Below are positions 54,978 to 63,630 of a stretch of DNA of 64,000 nucleotides, one piece after another. Position 1 is the first letter of the stretch. Each line of letters opens with the position of its first letter. Position numbers and translations under genes: made by a program. The notes under the pieces were generated by a model. The model ran no database searches. It saw nothing but the letters and a program-made list of their open reading frames with translations, and was not told where the DNA came from. Source of the DNA: an uncultured Lachnospiraceae bacterium (lineage in GTDB: Bacteria; Bacillota; Clostridia; Lachnospirales; Lachnospiraceae); the NCBI GenBank assembly GCA_902476645.1, contig CABSEG010000006.1, forward strand, positions 1 through 64,000. Reading direction: 5' to 3'.

Positions 54978-55406
54978 TTAGAGAAACGCTTTCATGCTCT
55001 CTAAGTTTTCTTCCTCCTTTTTTTGGAGACGCTCCATCAAACTTTTCACACCTTTTTGAACATTCTCGTATTTTCTGAGATTCTTAATCGCCTGGATGAT
55101 TCCCATATTGCTGCCGATCATCATCATCTGCGCAATATGGGAAGTGGTTCTGTCCGCCATAGTCTGTAAGTTGACCATCAGGTATGTGCGGATTTTTTCA
55201 AAAGAATTTAATCCCTTCTCATCATACCCGTTTTCTTCCAACAATTTTCCGGCCTCTGTCTGAAAGCTCTCATATTCCTTCAGCTGACTTTCCAGTTGCT
55301 TTTTCAGTCCCTCATGCTCGGTTACCTTTAAAATCTGATGAATGGTTTCCACCCCCATCTGGGCATTCTGGTATACAAAATTCAAAAGTTCTGCATTCTG
55401 ATCCAT
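54978..55406 (-). CDS. Small all-helical protein of unknown function
   Basis: 142 residues from the ATG at 55406 (GGAGAG upstream). Predominantly alpha-helical, with four amphipathic segments, the central ones Met-rich (HIAQMMMIGSNMGIIQAIKNL). Arrangement resembles a ferritin-like or DUF2383-type four-helix bundle, but the metal-binding Glu/His pattern is not evident. It lies 77 bases after cobO on the same strand, and may be co-transcribed. I do not recognise a specific family. Confidence 0.65.
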   Translation of the reverse strand: MDQNAELLNFVYQNAQMGVETIHQILKVTEHEGLKKQLESQLKEYESFQTEAGKLLEENGYDEKGLNSFEKIRTYLMVNLQTMADRTTSHIAQMMMIGSNMGIIQAIKNLRKYENVQKGVKSLMERLQKKEEENLESMKAFL

Positions 55407-55483
55407 ATTCCGCTCTCCTCCTTTTATCATCTTACCTGTGATTAGTATGAAGCGTTTTCTGCGGAATATACCTGTCTCTGCCT

Positions 55484-56011
55484 TTACTTTTCGATCCCCA
55501 TTCTGGCCGGTTTTCCCTGATCAAAGGGATGTTTGATCTTTTTTATCTGCGAAACGTAATCCGCCTGGGCAATCATCCTCTCGCTGGGAGTATTTCCTGT
55601 CAAAATCACTTCCAGACGCTTTGGTTTCCTTTTCAGGAAATCCAAAACCAGATCCTCCTCCAGCAGGCCTGCGCTGATCGTGTACACTGCCTCATCCAAA
55701 AACAGCACGTCATAGGATTCTGCTACCGCCTGCTCTGTCACCATACGAAACCGATCCTCGTAAAATTTCTTATGCTCTCTCTTTTCTTCCTCTGTCATCT
55801 GAAAGCTGAATTTCTCCCTGTCCAGCCCGTCAACAATCGTAATATTGTCCACATGTTCCAATATTTTTCGCTCACTGGTCTTATTATCCTTCATAAACTG
55901 GTAAAGCAGCACCTTGCAGCCATATCCGGCCGCCCGCACAATCAGTCCCATACCTGTGGTGGTTTTCCCTTTTCCGTCTCCATAGTAAAGATGTATCAGC
56001 CCTGTATCCAT
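55484..56011 (-). CDS. cobO: Cob(I)yrinic acid a,c-diamide adenosyltransferase
   Basis: 175 residues of the CobA/BtuR/CobO family. The P-loop GDGKGKTT (11-18) binds ATP for transfer of the adenosyl group onto cob(I)alamin or its precursors, needed for B12 coenzyme. The core LDEAVYTISAGLLEEDLVLDFLKRKP and ILTGNTPS are typical. TAGGAGGA precedes the ATG. No other cobalamin genes are close and no cobalamin riboswitch is visible in the 230 bases upstream, so it probably serves salvage. Confidence 0.93.
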   Translation of the reverse strand: MDTGLIHLYYGDGKGKTTTGMGLIVRAAGYGCKVLLYQFMKDNKTSERKILEHVDNITIVDGLDREKFSFQMTEEEKREHKKFYEDRFRMVTEQAVAESYDVLFLDEAVYTISAGLLEEDLVLDFLKRKPKRLEVILTGNTPSERMIAQADYVSQIKKIKHPFDQGKPARMGIEK

Positions 56012-56241
56012 ATGTCATCTTCCTCCTACTACAATCTATTTATGGTTCATATCCCTTACTGCCAACAAGGAACTTCCCATCTTGTTGCTTATCTGTCCAA
56101 ATGAGCGCGTAAATCAATTTGGCCCCCTCCTTTCCGTGCCATACAGAGAGTACAAATTAATCATACCACAATTTTCTGTTTTTCATATGATGTAATATTG
56201 ATCTGCCTGATTCCAGGGGACGGGCTGTCACCTCACATTTC

Positions 56242-57306
56242 TTACATTTCCAGCCGCATATCTCCCTGCTTAATCCACTTCCTCTTTCTCATAAACTCTG
56301 AAATTAGAAGCGTCACCACCGCCGGCAGCAGAAATTGAATCAGCAAAATTTTTCCCAGCACCATCTGTGCCGCTTCGGTCTCCACCATGGTTTGATACGT
56401 CATAATCGGCCCCACGAGACCGGCCGTACCCATGCCAGAACCCGTGGCATTGTTGGTCATTCCAAGCAACATGGTACCCACCGGCCCCAGAATGGCGCTG
56501 GATAAGATGGCAGGAAGCCAAATTTGCGGATGTCTTACAATATTGGGCACCTGAAGCATAGAGGTTCCCAGCCCCTGAGCCAGGAGCCCTCCCATTTTAT
56601 TTTCCCGGTAACTGGCCACCGCAAAACCGATCATATTGCAGCAGCATCCTACTGTGGCGGCACCTGCGGCCAAACCCGACAGGTTTAAAATCACCCCCAG
56701 CGCCGCAGAACTGATAGGTAAGGTCAGTACCATTCCCATAACTACAGAAACTACAATCCCCATCAGGAAGGGTTGCTGCTGAGTTCCCCAGTTAATAATG
56801 GCTCCCAAGCTGCTCATAAACCCGGAAATGGGCGGTCCCGCAAGAAGTCCTACCGCAGAACCAGCCAGGATTGTGGCAAGTGGCGTCACCAAAATATCAA
56901 TCTTGGTCTTCCCGCTGATCAGATGCCCAAGCTCAATCGCCACATAAGCTGCCAGGAAAGCTCCCAGCGGTTCCCCGGGTCCTGACAGAACGATGTTACC
57001 GTCCACCAGCACAGAACCTTTCAAAATATTTCCCGCAAAAGCTCCCACCATGCCGGTGACAGCGGCTGACACCACCACCAGGGGGCTTTCTTTAAATTTG
57101 CAGGCCACTCCCACACCAATCCCGGCGCCGGTCAGGGATGCCGCTACTTTTCCCAGCAGATAGATCATATCCCCTATCTCACCTTTTACAAACAATCCTA
57201 TCTGTTGAATGATGGTGCCTACAATCAATGTGGCAAACAATCCCAGAGCCATTCCTCCCAGTCCGTCAATAAAAACTCGGTTTAAATACTTCTTCACATA
57301 ATTCAT
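56242..57306 (-). CDS. PTS EIIC-like membrane protein (PTS_EIIC_2 family)
   Basis: 354 residues with about ten hydrophobic segments. Similar to the orphan PTS_EIIC_2 proteins (GGMALGLFATLIVGTIIQQIG; GPVGTMLLGMTNNATGSGMGTAGLVGP). These lack fused or neighbouring EIIA/EIIB phosphotransfer domains, and none is encoded here, so phosphoenolpyruvate-dependent transport is not certain. It is alone on the minus strand with cobO 230 bases downstream. Substrate unknown. Confidence 0.85.
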   Translation of the reverse strand: MNYVKKYLNRVFIDGLGGMALGLFATLIVGTIIQQIGLFVKGEIGDMIYLLGKVAASLTGAGIGVGVACKFKESPLVVVSAAVTGMVGAFAGNILKGSVLVDGNIVLSGPGEPLGAFLAAYVAIELGHLISGKTKIDILVTPLATILAGSAVGLLAGPPISGFMSSLGAIINWGTQQQPFLMGIVVSVVMGMVLTLPISSAALGVILNLSGLAAGAATVGCCCNMIGFAVASYRENKMGGLLAQGLGTSMLQVPNIVRHPQIWLPAILSSAILGPVGTMLLGMTNNATGSGMGTAGLVGPIMTYQTMVETEAAQMVLGKILLIQFLLPAVVTLLISEFMRKRKWIKQGDMRLEM

Positions 57307-57446
57307 CTTTCTTCTCTGCCTTTCTATTGTCTTGTCAGTAGACTAGCACATATTGGAGAAAGAGTCAAATACTGTCTGTTCGCCATTTTTTCATACAAAG
57401 TATCCTATTTATATGTTTTCCTCCATTTTTGGTAAAGAATTGATTA

Positions 57447-57475
57447 TTTACATTTTTCCTTAAATATTGTATGAT
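57447..57475 (+). promoter_or_regulatory. Promoter of the serine hydrolase gene
   Basis: TTTACA (57447-57452), 17 bases, TATGAT (57470-57475). Confidence 0.65.
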
Positions 57476-57482
57476 TTCCATT

Positions 57483-57607
57483 GAAGTTGCAAAGAACTAT
57501 GGGAAATCATGCATCATTCTGCAGACTTTCCCAACCACGGGATTCCTGAAACAGTCCCGGCCATGCAGCAAACTGCATGATAAAAATACAGATAAGGAAC
57601 AACTGCG
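57483..57607 (+). promoter_or_regulatory. Structured 125-base leader of the serine hydrolase gene
   Basis: Three hairpins: TGGGAAA/TTTCCCA (57500-57506 with 57527-57533), CGGGA/TCCCG (57538-57542 with 57555-57559), and CATGCAG/CTGCATG (57562-57568 with 57573-57579, loop CAAA). ATCATGCA at 57506-57513 is also fully complementary to TGCATGAT at 57574-57581, so the first and third hairpins could exchange strands. No known riboswitch is recognised. Confidence 0.4.
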
Positions 57608-58711
57608 ATGAATCAAAAGCGAATTACTTTTCAGCCTTCTATGGTACGACTGCTCCAGTGTGCCATAGCCCTGTTGCTTCTTGGACTGTTGTGCCTGCAG
57701 GCTTTTTATTTTCCTGTTTTATGGGGGGACCCCCCCGCCTCCCCTGCCAGCACATCCTTGCCTGTCGCAGAAGAGACAGGAGCATTTCACATCATTGAAG
57801 GCTCTCTTCCCACAGATGGGAATTGTCAGGAAGCCCTCTTGACCGTTCTTGGGGCAAGGCCCTTGTATTCCACAGTTCCAGACTCTGCTTCTGTGCAGGC
57901 TTCCACAGATGGAAACGCAGTTTCCAAAGGACCATCCTGGCAGGACCTGCAAAACAACCTGCAGCATATGACCGGTACCTTTGAGGGCACCTGGGCTGTG
58001 TATGTAAAGGATCTGGCCAACGAAGAAGTCATCTCCATAAACGATCATCCTATGGAAGCAGCCAGTCTGATTAAACTCTATATCATGGGGGCTGTGATGG
58101 AACAAATTCAGAAAGGAGAATTGGAAGCTTCGGATGAGATCGATGATCTCCTGAGTGAAATGATTACGGTCAGCGACAATGAGGCCGCCAACGAACTGGT
58201 TCGATATCTGGATGAAAATCACGACCATCAGGCTGGAATAAAACAGGTCAACCGTTTTATTAAAAATCATGGATATCAAAACACCAGACAGTATAACGGT
58301 TTGGAAGACAGCAGCCTTTGGTATAACGACAAAGTCAACCAGACCTCTGTCGGCGACTGCGGACGCTTTCTGGAAGAAATCTATCAGGGTTCTCTGGTCT
58401 CTCACCTCGCTTCCAGAGAGATGGAGTCTCTGCTGATGGATCAGGATATCACCTACAAGATCCCTTCTGCCCTGCCAGATGAGGCCGTCAGCGCCAGCAA
58501 AACCGGTGAGGTATCCGGCACGGAAAACGACACGGCCATCGTCTACTCAAAAGGCGGCGATTTTATCCTCTGCATCATGTCCTCAGACTGGAGCAGCCAG
58601 GATGAGGCCGTGGGACACATCCATGAGATTACGGAGACGGTCTATGGGTATTTTAATCCAGAGCCGTCCGCGGCAGAGACGGAAAACTCGCAGCATACAG
58701 AAGAAGAATAG
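57608..58711 (+). CDS. Class A beta-lactamase-like serine hydrolase, membrane-anchored
   Basis: 367 residues. An N-terminal membrane segment (about 13-35), a spacer to about 110, then a penicillin-binding/beta-lactamase fold with S153-x-x-K156 in AASLIK, S189-D190-N191, and K298-T-G. All three active-site motifs are intact, but the Glu166 loop of true class A beta-lactamases is not clearly identifiable, so a D,D-peptidase or other esterase role is as likely. It is followed 11 bases later by a small gene of unknown function, ends in a shared terminator, and has a structured leader. Confidence 0.85.
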   Translation: MNQKRITFQPSMVRLLQCAIALLLLGLLCLQAFYFPVLWGDPPASPASTSLPVAEETGAFHIIEGSLPTDGNCQEALLTVLGARPLYSTVPDSASVQASTDGNAVSKGPSWQDLQNNLQHMTGTFEGTWAVYVKDLANEEVISINDHPMEAASLIKLYIMGAVMEQIQKGELEASDEIDDLLSEMITVSDNEAANELVRYLDENHDHQAGIKQVNRFIKNHGYQNTRQYNGLEDSSLWYNDKVNQTSVGDCGRFLEEIYQGSLVSHLASREMESLLMDQDITYKIPSALPDEAVSASKTGEVSGTENDTAIVYSKGGDFILCIMSSDWSSQDEAVGHIHEITETVYGYFNPEPSAAETENSQHTEEE

Positions 58712-58722
58712 GGAGGTGCACC

Positions 58723-58986
58723 ATGCGCTTATGGGGAAAATTATGGAAAGACAACCGGATGATACAGGACGCAGTGGCCCAGGACAACACAGAGGATACC
58801 AGGACTCACAAAATCTTCCACTGCCTGGACCAGCTGTGCTATGAGCTGGATCTTGGGAAACCCATCTGGCTGGATTCCACAGTCAGAGAATTTCAAAGGC
58901 ACGATAAGGCCCGGTTTTATCAGGACAATTTTATCGAGCAGATTCCCTTTGATTACTTTGAAATTCAAGTGATTGAAGAAGATTAG
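58723..58986 (+). CDS. Small conserved hypothetical protein
   Basis: 87 residues with AGGGAGG before the ATG. Charged, mixed alpha/beta, with LDQLCYELDLGKPIWLDSTVREFQRHDK and a C-terminal DYFEIQVIEED. Similar short proteins seem common in Lachnospiraceae; no function is known to me. It is coupled to the serine hydrolase gene (11-base gap) and followed by a strong terminator that begins at its stop codon. Confidence 0.8.
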   Translation: MRLWGKLWKDNRMIQDAVAQDNTEDTRTHKIFHCLDQLCYELDLGKPIWLDSTVREFQRHDKARFYQDNFIEQIPFDYFEIQVIEED

Positions 58987-59019
58987 AGCGGGTTTGAAAA
59001 TGATTTTCAAACCCGCTCT
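58985..59019. terminator. Terminator after the serine hydrolase operon
   Basis: A perfect 16-base-pair stem AGAGCGGGTTTGAAAA/TTTTCAAACCCGCTCT with loop TGA. It overlaps the stop codon and is followed by AATTT; it may serve both directions. Confidence 0.85.
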
Positions 59020-59097
59020 AATTTCGGCCTTTTATTGATTCCCGCGAGCAACGAGCCAAACGGACATGCCGGGGTATTGGACTGTGTATATTTTTTA

Positions 59098-60324
59098 TCA
59101 CAAATAAAATACCGTGTCTCCTCCTATAAACAGCAAATCTTCCCCATGATCATCCATCATATGAAGTCGAAATTGAACTTTTGAACCAGCCCATCTCTTA
59201 AGATTTAAATTATCGAATACAAATACGCCGTTCTCATCTACCTTAACCTTTTCTCCGCCTACGCCCATTGACAGACAACACAGCTCTACATAGACACCTT
59301 TCATTGCGCGCCCTACACGCCCTACAATTCGCTTCGTATTTTTATTGATCTTTTTCGTGTTGGAGGGTTTTATAAGCTTGACTGTGCAGTCCAGATTTTG
59401 GAAGCGCGTCTGCTCCTTGAGCCATTGTTTTCTTGCTTTTCCCTTCTTAAAAAATCTGGCTGGCAGCTTTTGTCGGATTTCCTTTTCGGTTAGGCGATTA
59501 TTACGGATACTGAGCGATAAAGACGACCAGGTCAGCTTTTTAAAATTTTTTAAATTTGGCAGTTTTTTAATTTTGTTATGGCTGATATCAAGTTTTTCCA
59601 GTTTTTTCAATCGTTTGATCTCATTTACTGAGGTTAACTTATTTCCCCCTATCTCTAACACACTTAAATTTGTTAATTTTCCGATTCCCTTTACAGAAGC
59701 AAGCTTATTTCCCCCCGCATCTAAGGTAGTTAGATTTACCAAGTTCTCAATCCCGTTCAAGCTTTTCAATTTATTGTTATATATCGATAATGTGGTTATA
59801 TTTGTGAGATTTGCAAGCGGTTTTAAGCTGGAAATTTTATTGTCTACTACGTTCAAATACATTAAATTCTTCAGATTTTCAATTCCTCTCAAACTTGTCA
59901 ATTGACAGGACTCAACCATAAGGGATTGTAAGTTTGTTAAACTTTTCAGTGGTTTTAAAGACTTTACTTTATTATAAGGTATATCTAATTCTTCTAACTT
60001 GTAAAGGCTTTCCACCCCCTTGAGGCTCCTTAGTTCTTTAGACATGATGCACAGTCGCTCTAACTGGCTTAGATTTCCAATTCCCTTAAGACTCCTGATA
60101 TCACCTCCGACATCCAGTTCCTCAAGGCTTTCTGCTTCCAGCCTGGTAAATGTTTCATTAGACTTCTTTCCCATCCTCTTTAAGATTCCTTTGTACAAGG
60201 CTTCGTCAGGTATCCCACTCTCATCATTTCTGATAATGTCCGATTCTGCGGCCCGGACTGCCACAGATGGCATCGCAAGCATACACAAACATACGATCCA
60301 TAATATCCATATTTTCTTTATCAT
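59098..60324 (-). CDS. Secreted leucine-rich repeat protein (internalin-like)
   Basis: 408 residues from the ATG at 60324; the upstream ATG contains the GGAGGAC site and is not used. Signal peptide (1-27, ending SVAVRAAE), a short cap (28-70), about eight 22-residue LRRs (75-260) with pattern LTNLxxLxVxxNKLxSLxGIExLxN, a basic spacer, and a C-terminal small beta domain (about 310-408, NTKRIVGRVGRAMKGVYVELC). No sorting signal is present. It is the intact homologue of the pseudogene at 20-21 kb. Probably surface-exposed and binds a protein or glycan; ligand unknown. Confidence 0.85.
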   Translation of the reverse strand: MIKKIWILWIVCLCMLAMPSVAVRAAESDIIRNDESGIPDEALYKGILKRMGKKSNETFTRLEAESLEELDVGGDIRSLKGIGNLSQLERLCIMSKELRSLKGVESLYKLEELDIPYNKVKSLKPLKSLTNLQSLMVESCQLTSLRGIENLKNLMYLNVVDNKISSLKPLANLTNITTLSIYNNKLKSLNGIENLVNLTTLDAGGNKLASVKGIGKLTNLSVLEIGGNKLTSVNEIKRLKKLEKLDISHNKIKKLPNLKNFKKLTWSSLSLSIRNNRLTEKEIRQKLPARFFKKGKARKQWLKEQTRFQNLDCTVKLIKPSNTKKINKNTKRIVGRVGRAMKGVYVELCCLSMGVGGEKVKVDENGVFVFDNLNLKRWAGSKVQFRLHMMDDHGEDLLFIGGDTVFYL

Positions 60325-61156
60325 ATTTTTGTCCTCCATGACAAACCAGCCCGTAAAAGAAATATATGGACTTCTTTCACAAGCAATCCTTTTATAAAAA
60401 ATAGATTAGATATCCGTTTCATTACACCTCTCAAATGAGATAGCAGTTTCTCTACATGTTTACATCTTTCTCATCAATATTCGCATTATTAATAACCGTA
60501 CCGCTATATCCGTTTGCATTCATATACTTTTTTAGATTGATGACTTTAAAGTTTGCTGCAGATTTAATTTTCTTTCATTTACCAGTCTCCCATACTTTGA
60601 ATTTGCCGAGAATAATTAAAGTGTTTTCCAAAGTCTAAAGCAATTCATTTTTTTCACAAAGATAAGCGCTTTAATAAACTATCCATTATTCTCAAATAAA
60701 ATTATCTCTTTTCCACTCTCTCCCCCCTTTCCCAAATTCCGTACTATATTTTATCTAATTTTAATTATATACAAACAATTTACTATTGTCAAACTGTTTT
60801 TTTCTTAATAATTCAATATTATTTCAATTTTTTAAGAATAGCGCAAACCTTCATTGTATTTTAAAAAGCTTCAAAAATACACCTATTATTTTATCAAAAA
60901 TAACTCTGATCCTTCTTATGATATTTTTGTCGTTTTCTATTATTAAAATCCTTACGATCCTTATAAATACTATGTTTTATAACTCCAATATTGATCTATG
61001 TCCCTTTTTTCCCAGAAACATTTATCGAAAATTCCTTTATATTTTCTTATTATTATAATATTAACAATTTATATATATTTTAAAAATCAACCTTCATTAG
61101 ATTCTGAATACTCAAATTAATCTGCAGCCACCCTAAATGATGCTTTGCACTGTCCA
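60325..61156. other. AT-rich region without genes
   Basis: About 830 bases of strongly A+T-rich sequence upstream of the LRR gene. The only longer open frame (60786-61058, plus) starts at TTG without a ribosome site and has the composition of noncoding AT-rich DNA, so it is not called. The LRR promoter must lie here but I cannot place it with confidence. Confidence 0.6.
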
Positions 61157-61215
61157 TTAGAAAAAAGGAAGCAGCCAAAGGGATATCTCCCCTCCGGCTG
61201 CTTCCTTTTTTCTAA
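61157..61215 (-). terminator. Terminator overlapping the dehydrogenase stop codon
   Basis: A perfect 20-base-pair stem: 61157-61176 pairs with 61196-61215, with the TAG stop (61214-61212) inside the stem and TTTTTT at the end on the minus strand. It ends the pgi-dehydrogenase transcript. Confidence 0.92.
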
Positions 61216-62171
61216 AATTCCACCACGTTTCTGGGTTTCCCCCTGAGAAACGCTTCAATATTTTTATAGACCTCCTGCATCAGGCGCTCCCTGGTCTCCA
61301 CGGGCGCCCATGCGATATGTGGAGTGATAATCAGCTTTCTGCTATCCTGAATGCGAAGCAGAGGATGATCCGCTCTCATAGGCTCGTCTGTCAGCACATC
61401 CAGCGCCGCCCCCGCGATTACGCCCTTTTCCAGAGCATCTGCCAGGGCCGTCTCATCCACCAGGGCCCCTCTGGCCACGTTCACCAGAATGGCCTCCGGC
61501 TTCATCTTCGCAAATGCCTCCGCATTCATCATGCCCTCTGTCACAGGCATCAGAGGCGCATGGAGAGAGACGATGTCGCTGGTGCGCAGCAGCGTATCCA
61601 AGTCCACCAAGGGGTAAGGTTGGCCAACATTTCTTCCCGTGGTGGAAGTATACTGAACCTCACATCCGAAAGCAGTCGCAATCTCTGCTACCCGGCGCCC
61701 AATGGCGCCCATTCCCACGATTCCCCAGCGCTTGCCTTTCAGCTCGAAGAACTTCTCTTCAAAATGAGAAAATGTGAGACACTTACAGTAACCGCCCTCT
61801 TTTACAAATCGGTCATAATAATTCAATTTATGAAGAATATAGAAGAGCAGAGCAAACGTGTGCTGCGCCACCGCATCGGTGGAGTATCCCGCCACGTTCG
61901 CCACCGTGATGTTCTTCTTTTTTACAAAATCCCAATGGATGTTGTTGGTTCCCGTTGCCGTCACCGCAATCAGCTTCAGGTTCCCTGCTTCTTTCAGGGT
62001 TTCCCCATTCATGGGAATCTTATTGACAACCACCACATCGGCCTTTTTGACCCGTTCTGCCGCCTCACTTAGGGTAGAACGGGGATATGTGGTCACATGT
62101 CCCAGGCTGGAGAAATTAGATAAATCCAAATCTTCCCCCAGAGAGGCCGCCTCCAAAAATACAATTTCCAT
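61212..62171 (-). CDS. D-2-hydroxyacid dehydrogenase (glycerate dehydrogenase-like)
   Basis: 319 residues of the D-isomer-specific 2-hydroxyacid dehydrogenase family. The NAD-binding Rossmann motif GMGAIGRRV (about 152-160), catalytic Arg in VNVARGALVDE, Glu in DVLTDEP and His in ITPHIAWAP are intact. Closest in appearance to HprA-type hydroxypyruvate/glycerate dehydrogenases; substrate range cannot be settled. It follows pgi with a one-base gap, so both are translated together. Confidence 0.9.
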   Translation of the reverse strand: MEIVFLEAASLGEDLDLSNFSSLGHVTTYPRSTLSEAAERVKKADVVVVNKIPMNGETLKEAGNLKLIAVTATGTNNIHWDFVKKKNITVANVAGYSTDAVAQHTFALLFYILHKLNYYDRFVKEGGYCKCLTFSHFEEKFFELKGKRWGIVGMGAIGRRVAEIATAFGCEVQYTSTTGRNVGQPYPLVDLDTLLRTSDIVSLHAPLMPVTEGMMNAEAFAKMKPEAILVNVARGALVDETALADALEKGVIAGAALDVLTDEPMRADHPLLRIQDSRKLIITPHIAWAPVETRERLMQEVYKNIEAFLRGKPRNVVEF

Positions 62172-62172
62172 C

Positions 62173-63522
62173 TTACAGCCTCTTTAACAGCTCTTCCCGC
62201 TCTTTTTCATAGCCTGGTTTACCAAGCAGCGCAAACATATTCTTTTTATAGCTTTCCACTCCCGGCTGGTTGAAGGGATTAACACCCAAAACATATCCGC
62301 TGACACCACACGCAAATTCAAAGAAATAAAACAGCTCACCTAGAGAATGCTCATCCTGCTTTGGAATCGTTACCATCAGATTGGGAACGTTTCCGTCTGT
62401 GTGCGCCAGGATCGTACCGTTCATAGCACTCTTATTGACAAAATCCACCGTCTTTCCGGCCAAATAATTCAAGCCATCCAGATCTACAGGCTCCTCCTGG
62501 ATCGTAATCTCACACTGAGACTCCTCCACATTCAAAACCGTTTCAAACATAATACGGGCGCCGTCCTGGATAAACTGACCCATGGAATGCAGGTCTGTCG
62601 TCAGATCTACTGCTGCAGGGAAGATTCCCTTCTGGTCCTTTCCTTCTGACTCCCCGTATAATTGTTTCCACCACTCGGATACATAATGCAGGCTTGGCTC
62701 ATAATTGGCCAGCACCTCCACGGTTTTACCCTTTCTGAGAAGGATATTGCGGACTGCCGCATACTGCAGGGCATCGTTTTCCTCAAAATCCAATTCCAGC
62801 GCACGCTTTCTGCCTGCTGCCGCACCTTCCATCAGCTTGGTAATGTCAGCTCCGCTGACTGCGATTGGCAGAAGCCCAACGGCTGTGAGTACGGAGAAAC
62901 GACCTCCCACATCGTCCGGCACGACAAAGCTCTCATAGCCTTCCTCTGTCGCCAGATTTTTCAAAGCTCCTCTTGCCTTGTCCGTGGTCGCATAAATTCT
63001 CTTAGCCGCCTCTTCCTTGCCATACTTCTTCTCCAGCATTTCCTTAAAGATACGGAATGCAATGGCAGGCTCGGTTGTAGTACCTGATTTGGAAATGATG
63101 TTTACAGAAAAATCCCTGTCTCCAATGACGTCGATCAGATGTCTGATATAGGTGCTGCTGATACTATTTCCAACATAGTAGATCTCCGGTGTCTTGCGAA
63201 TTTCTTTTGAAACCATATTGTAGAAATTATGACGCAGAAATTCGATGGCCGCTCTGGCTCCGAGATAAGAACCGCCGATTCCGATCACCAGCAGTACTTC
63301 ACTGTCCTCTTGAATCTTCTGCGCAGCTTTCTGAATCCTTTCAAACTCCTCTTTATCATAGTTCACCGGCAGATCAATCCAGCCCAGAAAGTCGTTGCCT
63401 GCGCCGCTTCTGTTTACCAACTCCTCCTTGGCTGCAGCCACGATCTTTTTCATGGACGCAATCTCCTCTGCCCCGATGACGCCGGTTGCTTTTGAATAGT
63501 CAAACGATACTTTATTTCCCAT
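62173..63522 (-). CDS. pgi: Glucose-6-phosphate isomerase
   Basis: 449 residues from the ATG at 63522 (AAGGAGAG upstream; an ATG 30 bases earlier lies before this site). Sugar isomerase fold with the GGSYLGARAAIEFL phosphate-binding loop, DDVGGRFSVLTAVGLLPIA, and the catalytic SDLHSMGQFIQDG-like stretch (TTDLHSMGQFIQDG). It interconverts glucose 6-phosphate and fructose 6-phosphate in glycolysis. Length is the shorter Firmicutes type. Confidence 0.97.
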   Translation of the reverse strand: MGNKVSFDYSKATGVIGAEEIASMKKIVAAAKEELVNRSGAGNDFLGWIDLPVNYDKEEFERIQKAAQKIQEDSEVLLVIGIGGSYLGARAAIEFLRHNFYNMVSKEIRKTPEIYYVGNSISSTYIRHLIDVIGDRDFSVNIISKSGTTTEPAIAFRIFKEMLEKKYGKEEAAKRIYATTDKARGALKNLATEEGYESFVVPDDVGGRFSVLTAVGLLPIAVSGADITKLMEGAAAGRKRALELDFEENDALQYAAVRNILLRKGKTVEVLANYEPSLHYVSEWWKQLYGESEGKDQKGIFPAAVDLTTDLHSMGQFIQDGARIMFETVLNVEESQCEITIQEEPVDLDGLNYLAGKTVDFVNKSAMNGTILAHTDGNVPNLMVTIPKQDEHSLGELFYFFEFACGVSGYVLGVNPFNQPGVESYKKNMFALLGKPGYEKEREELLKRL

Positions 63523-63601
63523 GTGATCCGCTCTCCTTACTTGTGTATTCAAGCGTTTCCGGGCTCATCAGGATGTGTCCGGCACCGCCTGTTTCTCCAT
63601 A

Positions 63602-63630
63602 ATTTTACCAAAGTTACCCTGGGTTATCAA
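63602..63630 (-). promoter_or_regulatory. Promoter of pgi
   Basis: Minus strand TTGATA (63630-63625), 17 bases, TAAAAT (63607-63602), overlapping the end of the upstream gene by a few bases; leader about 75 bases. Confidence 0.72.

Noticed and set aside
56012..56241. Cobalamin riboswitch before cobO
   Set aside because: No B12-box-like sequence or suitable stem-loop seen.
60786..61058. A 90-codon plus-strand frame in the AT-rich gap
   Set aside because: TTG start, no ribosome binding site, composition fits noncoding AT-rich DNA.
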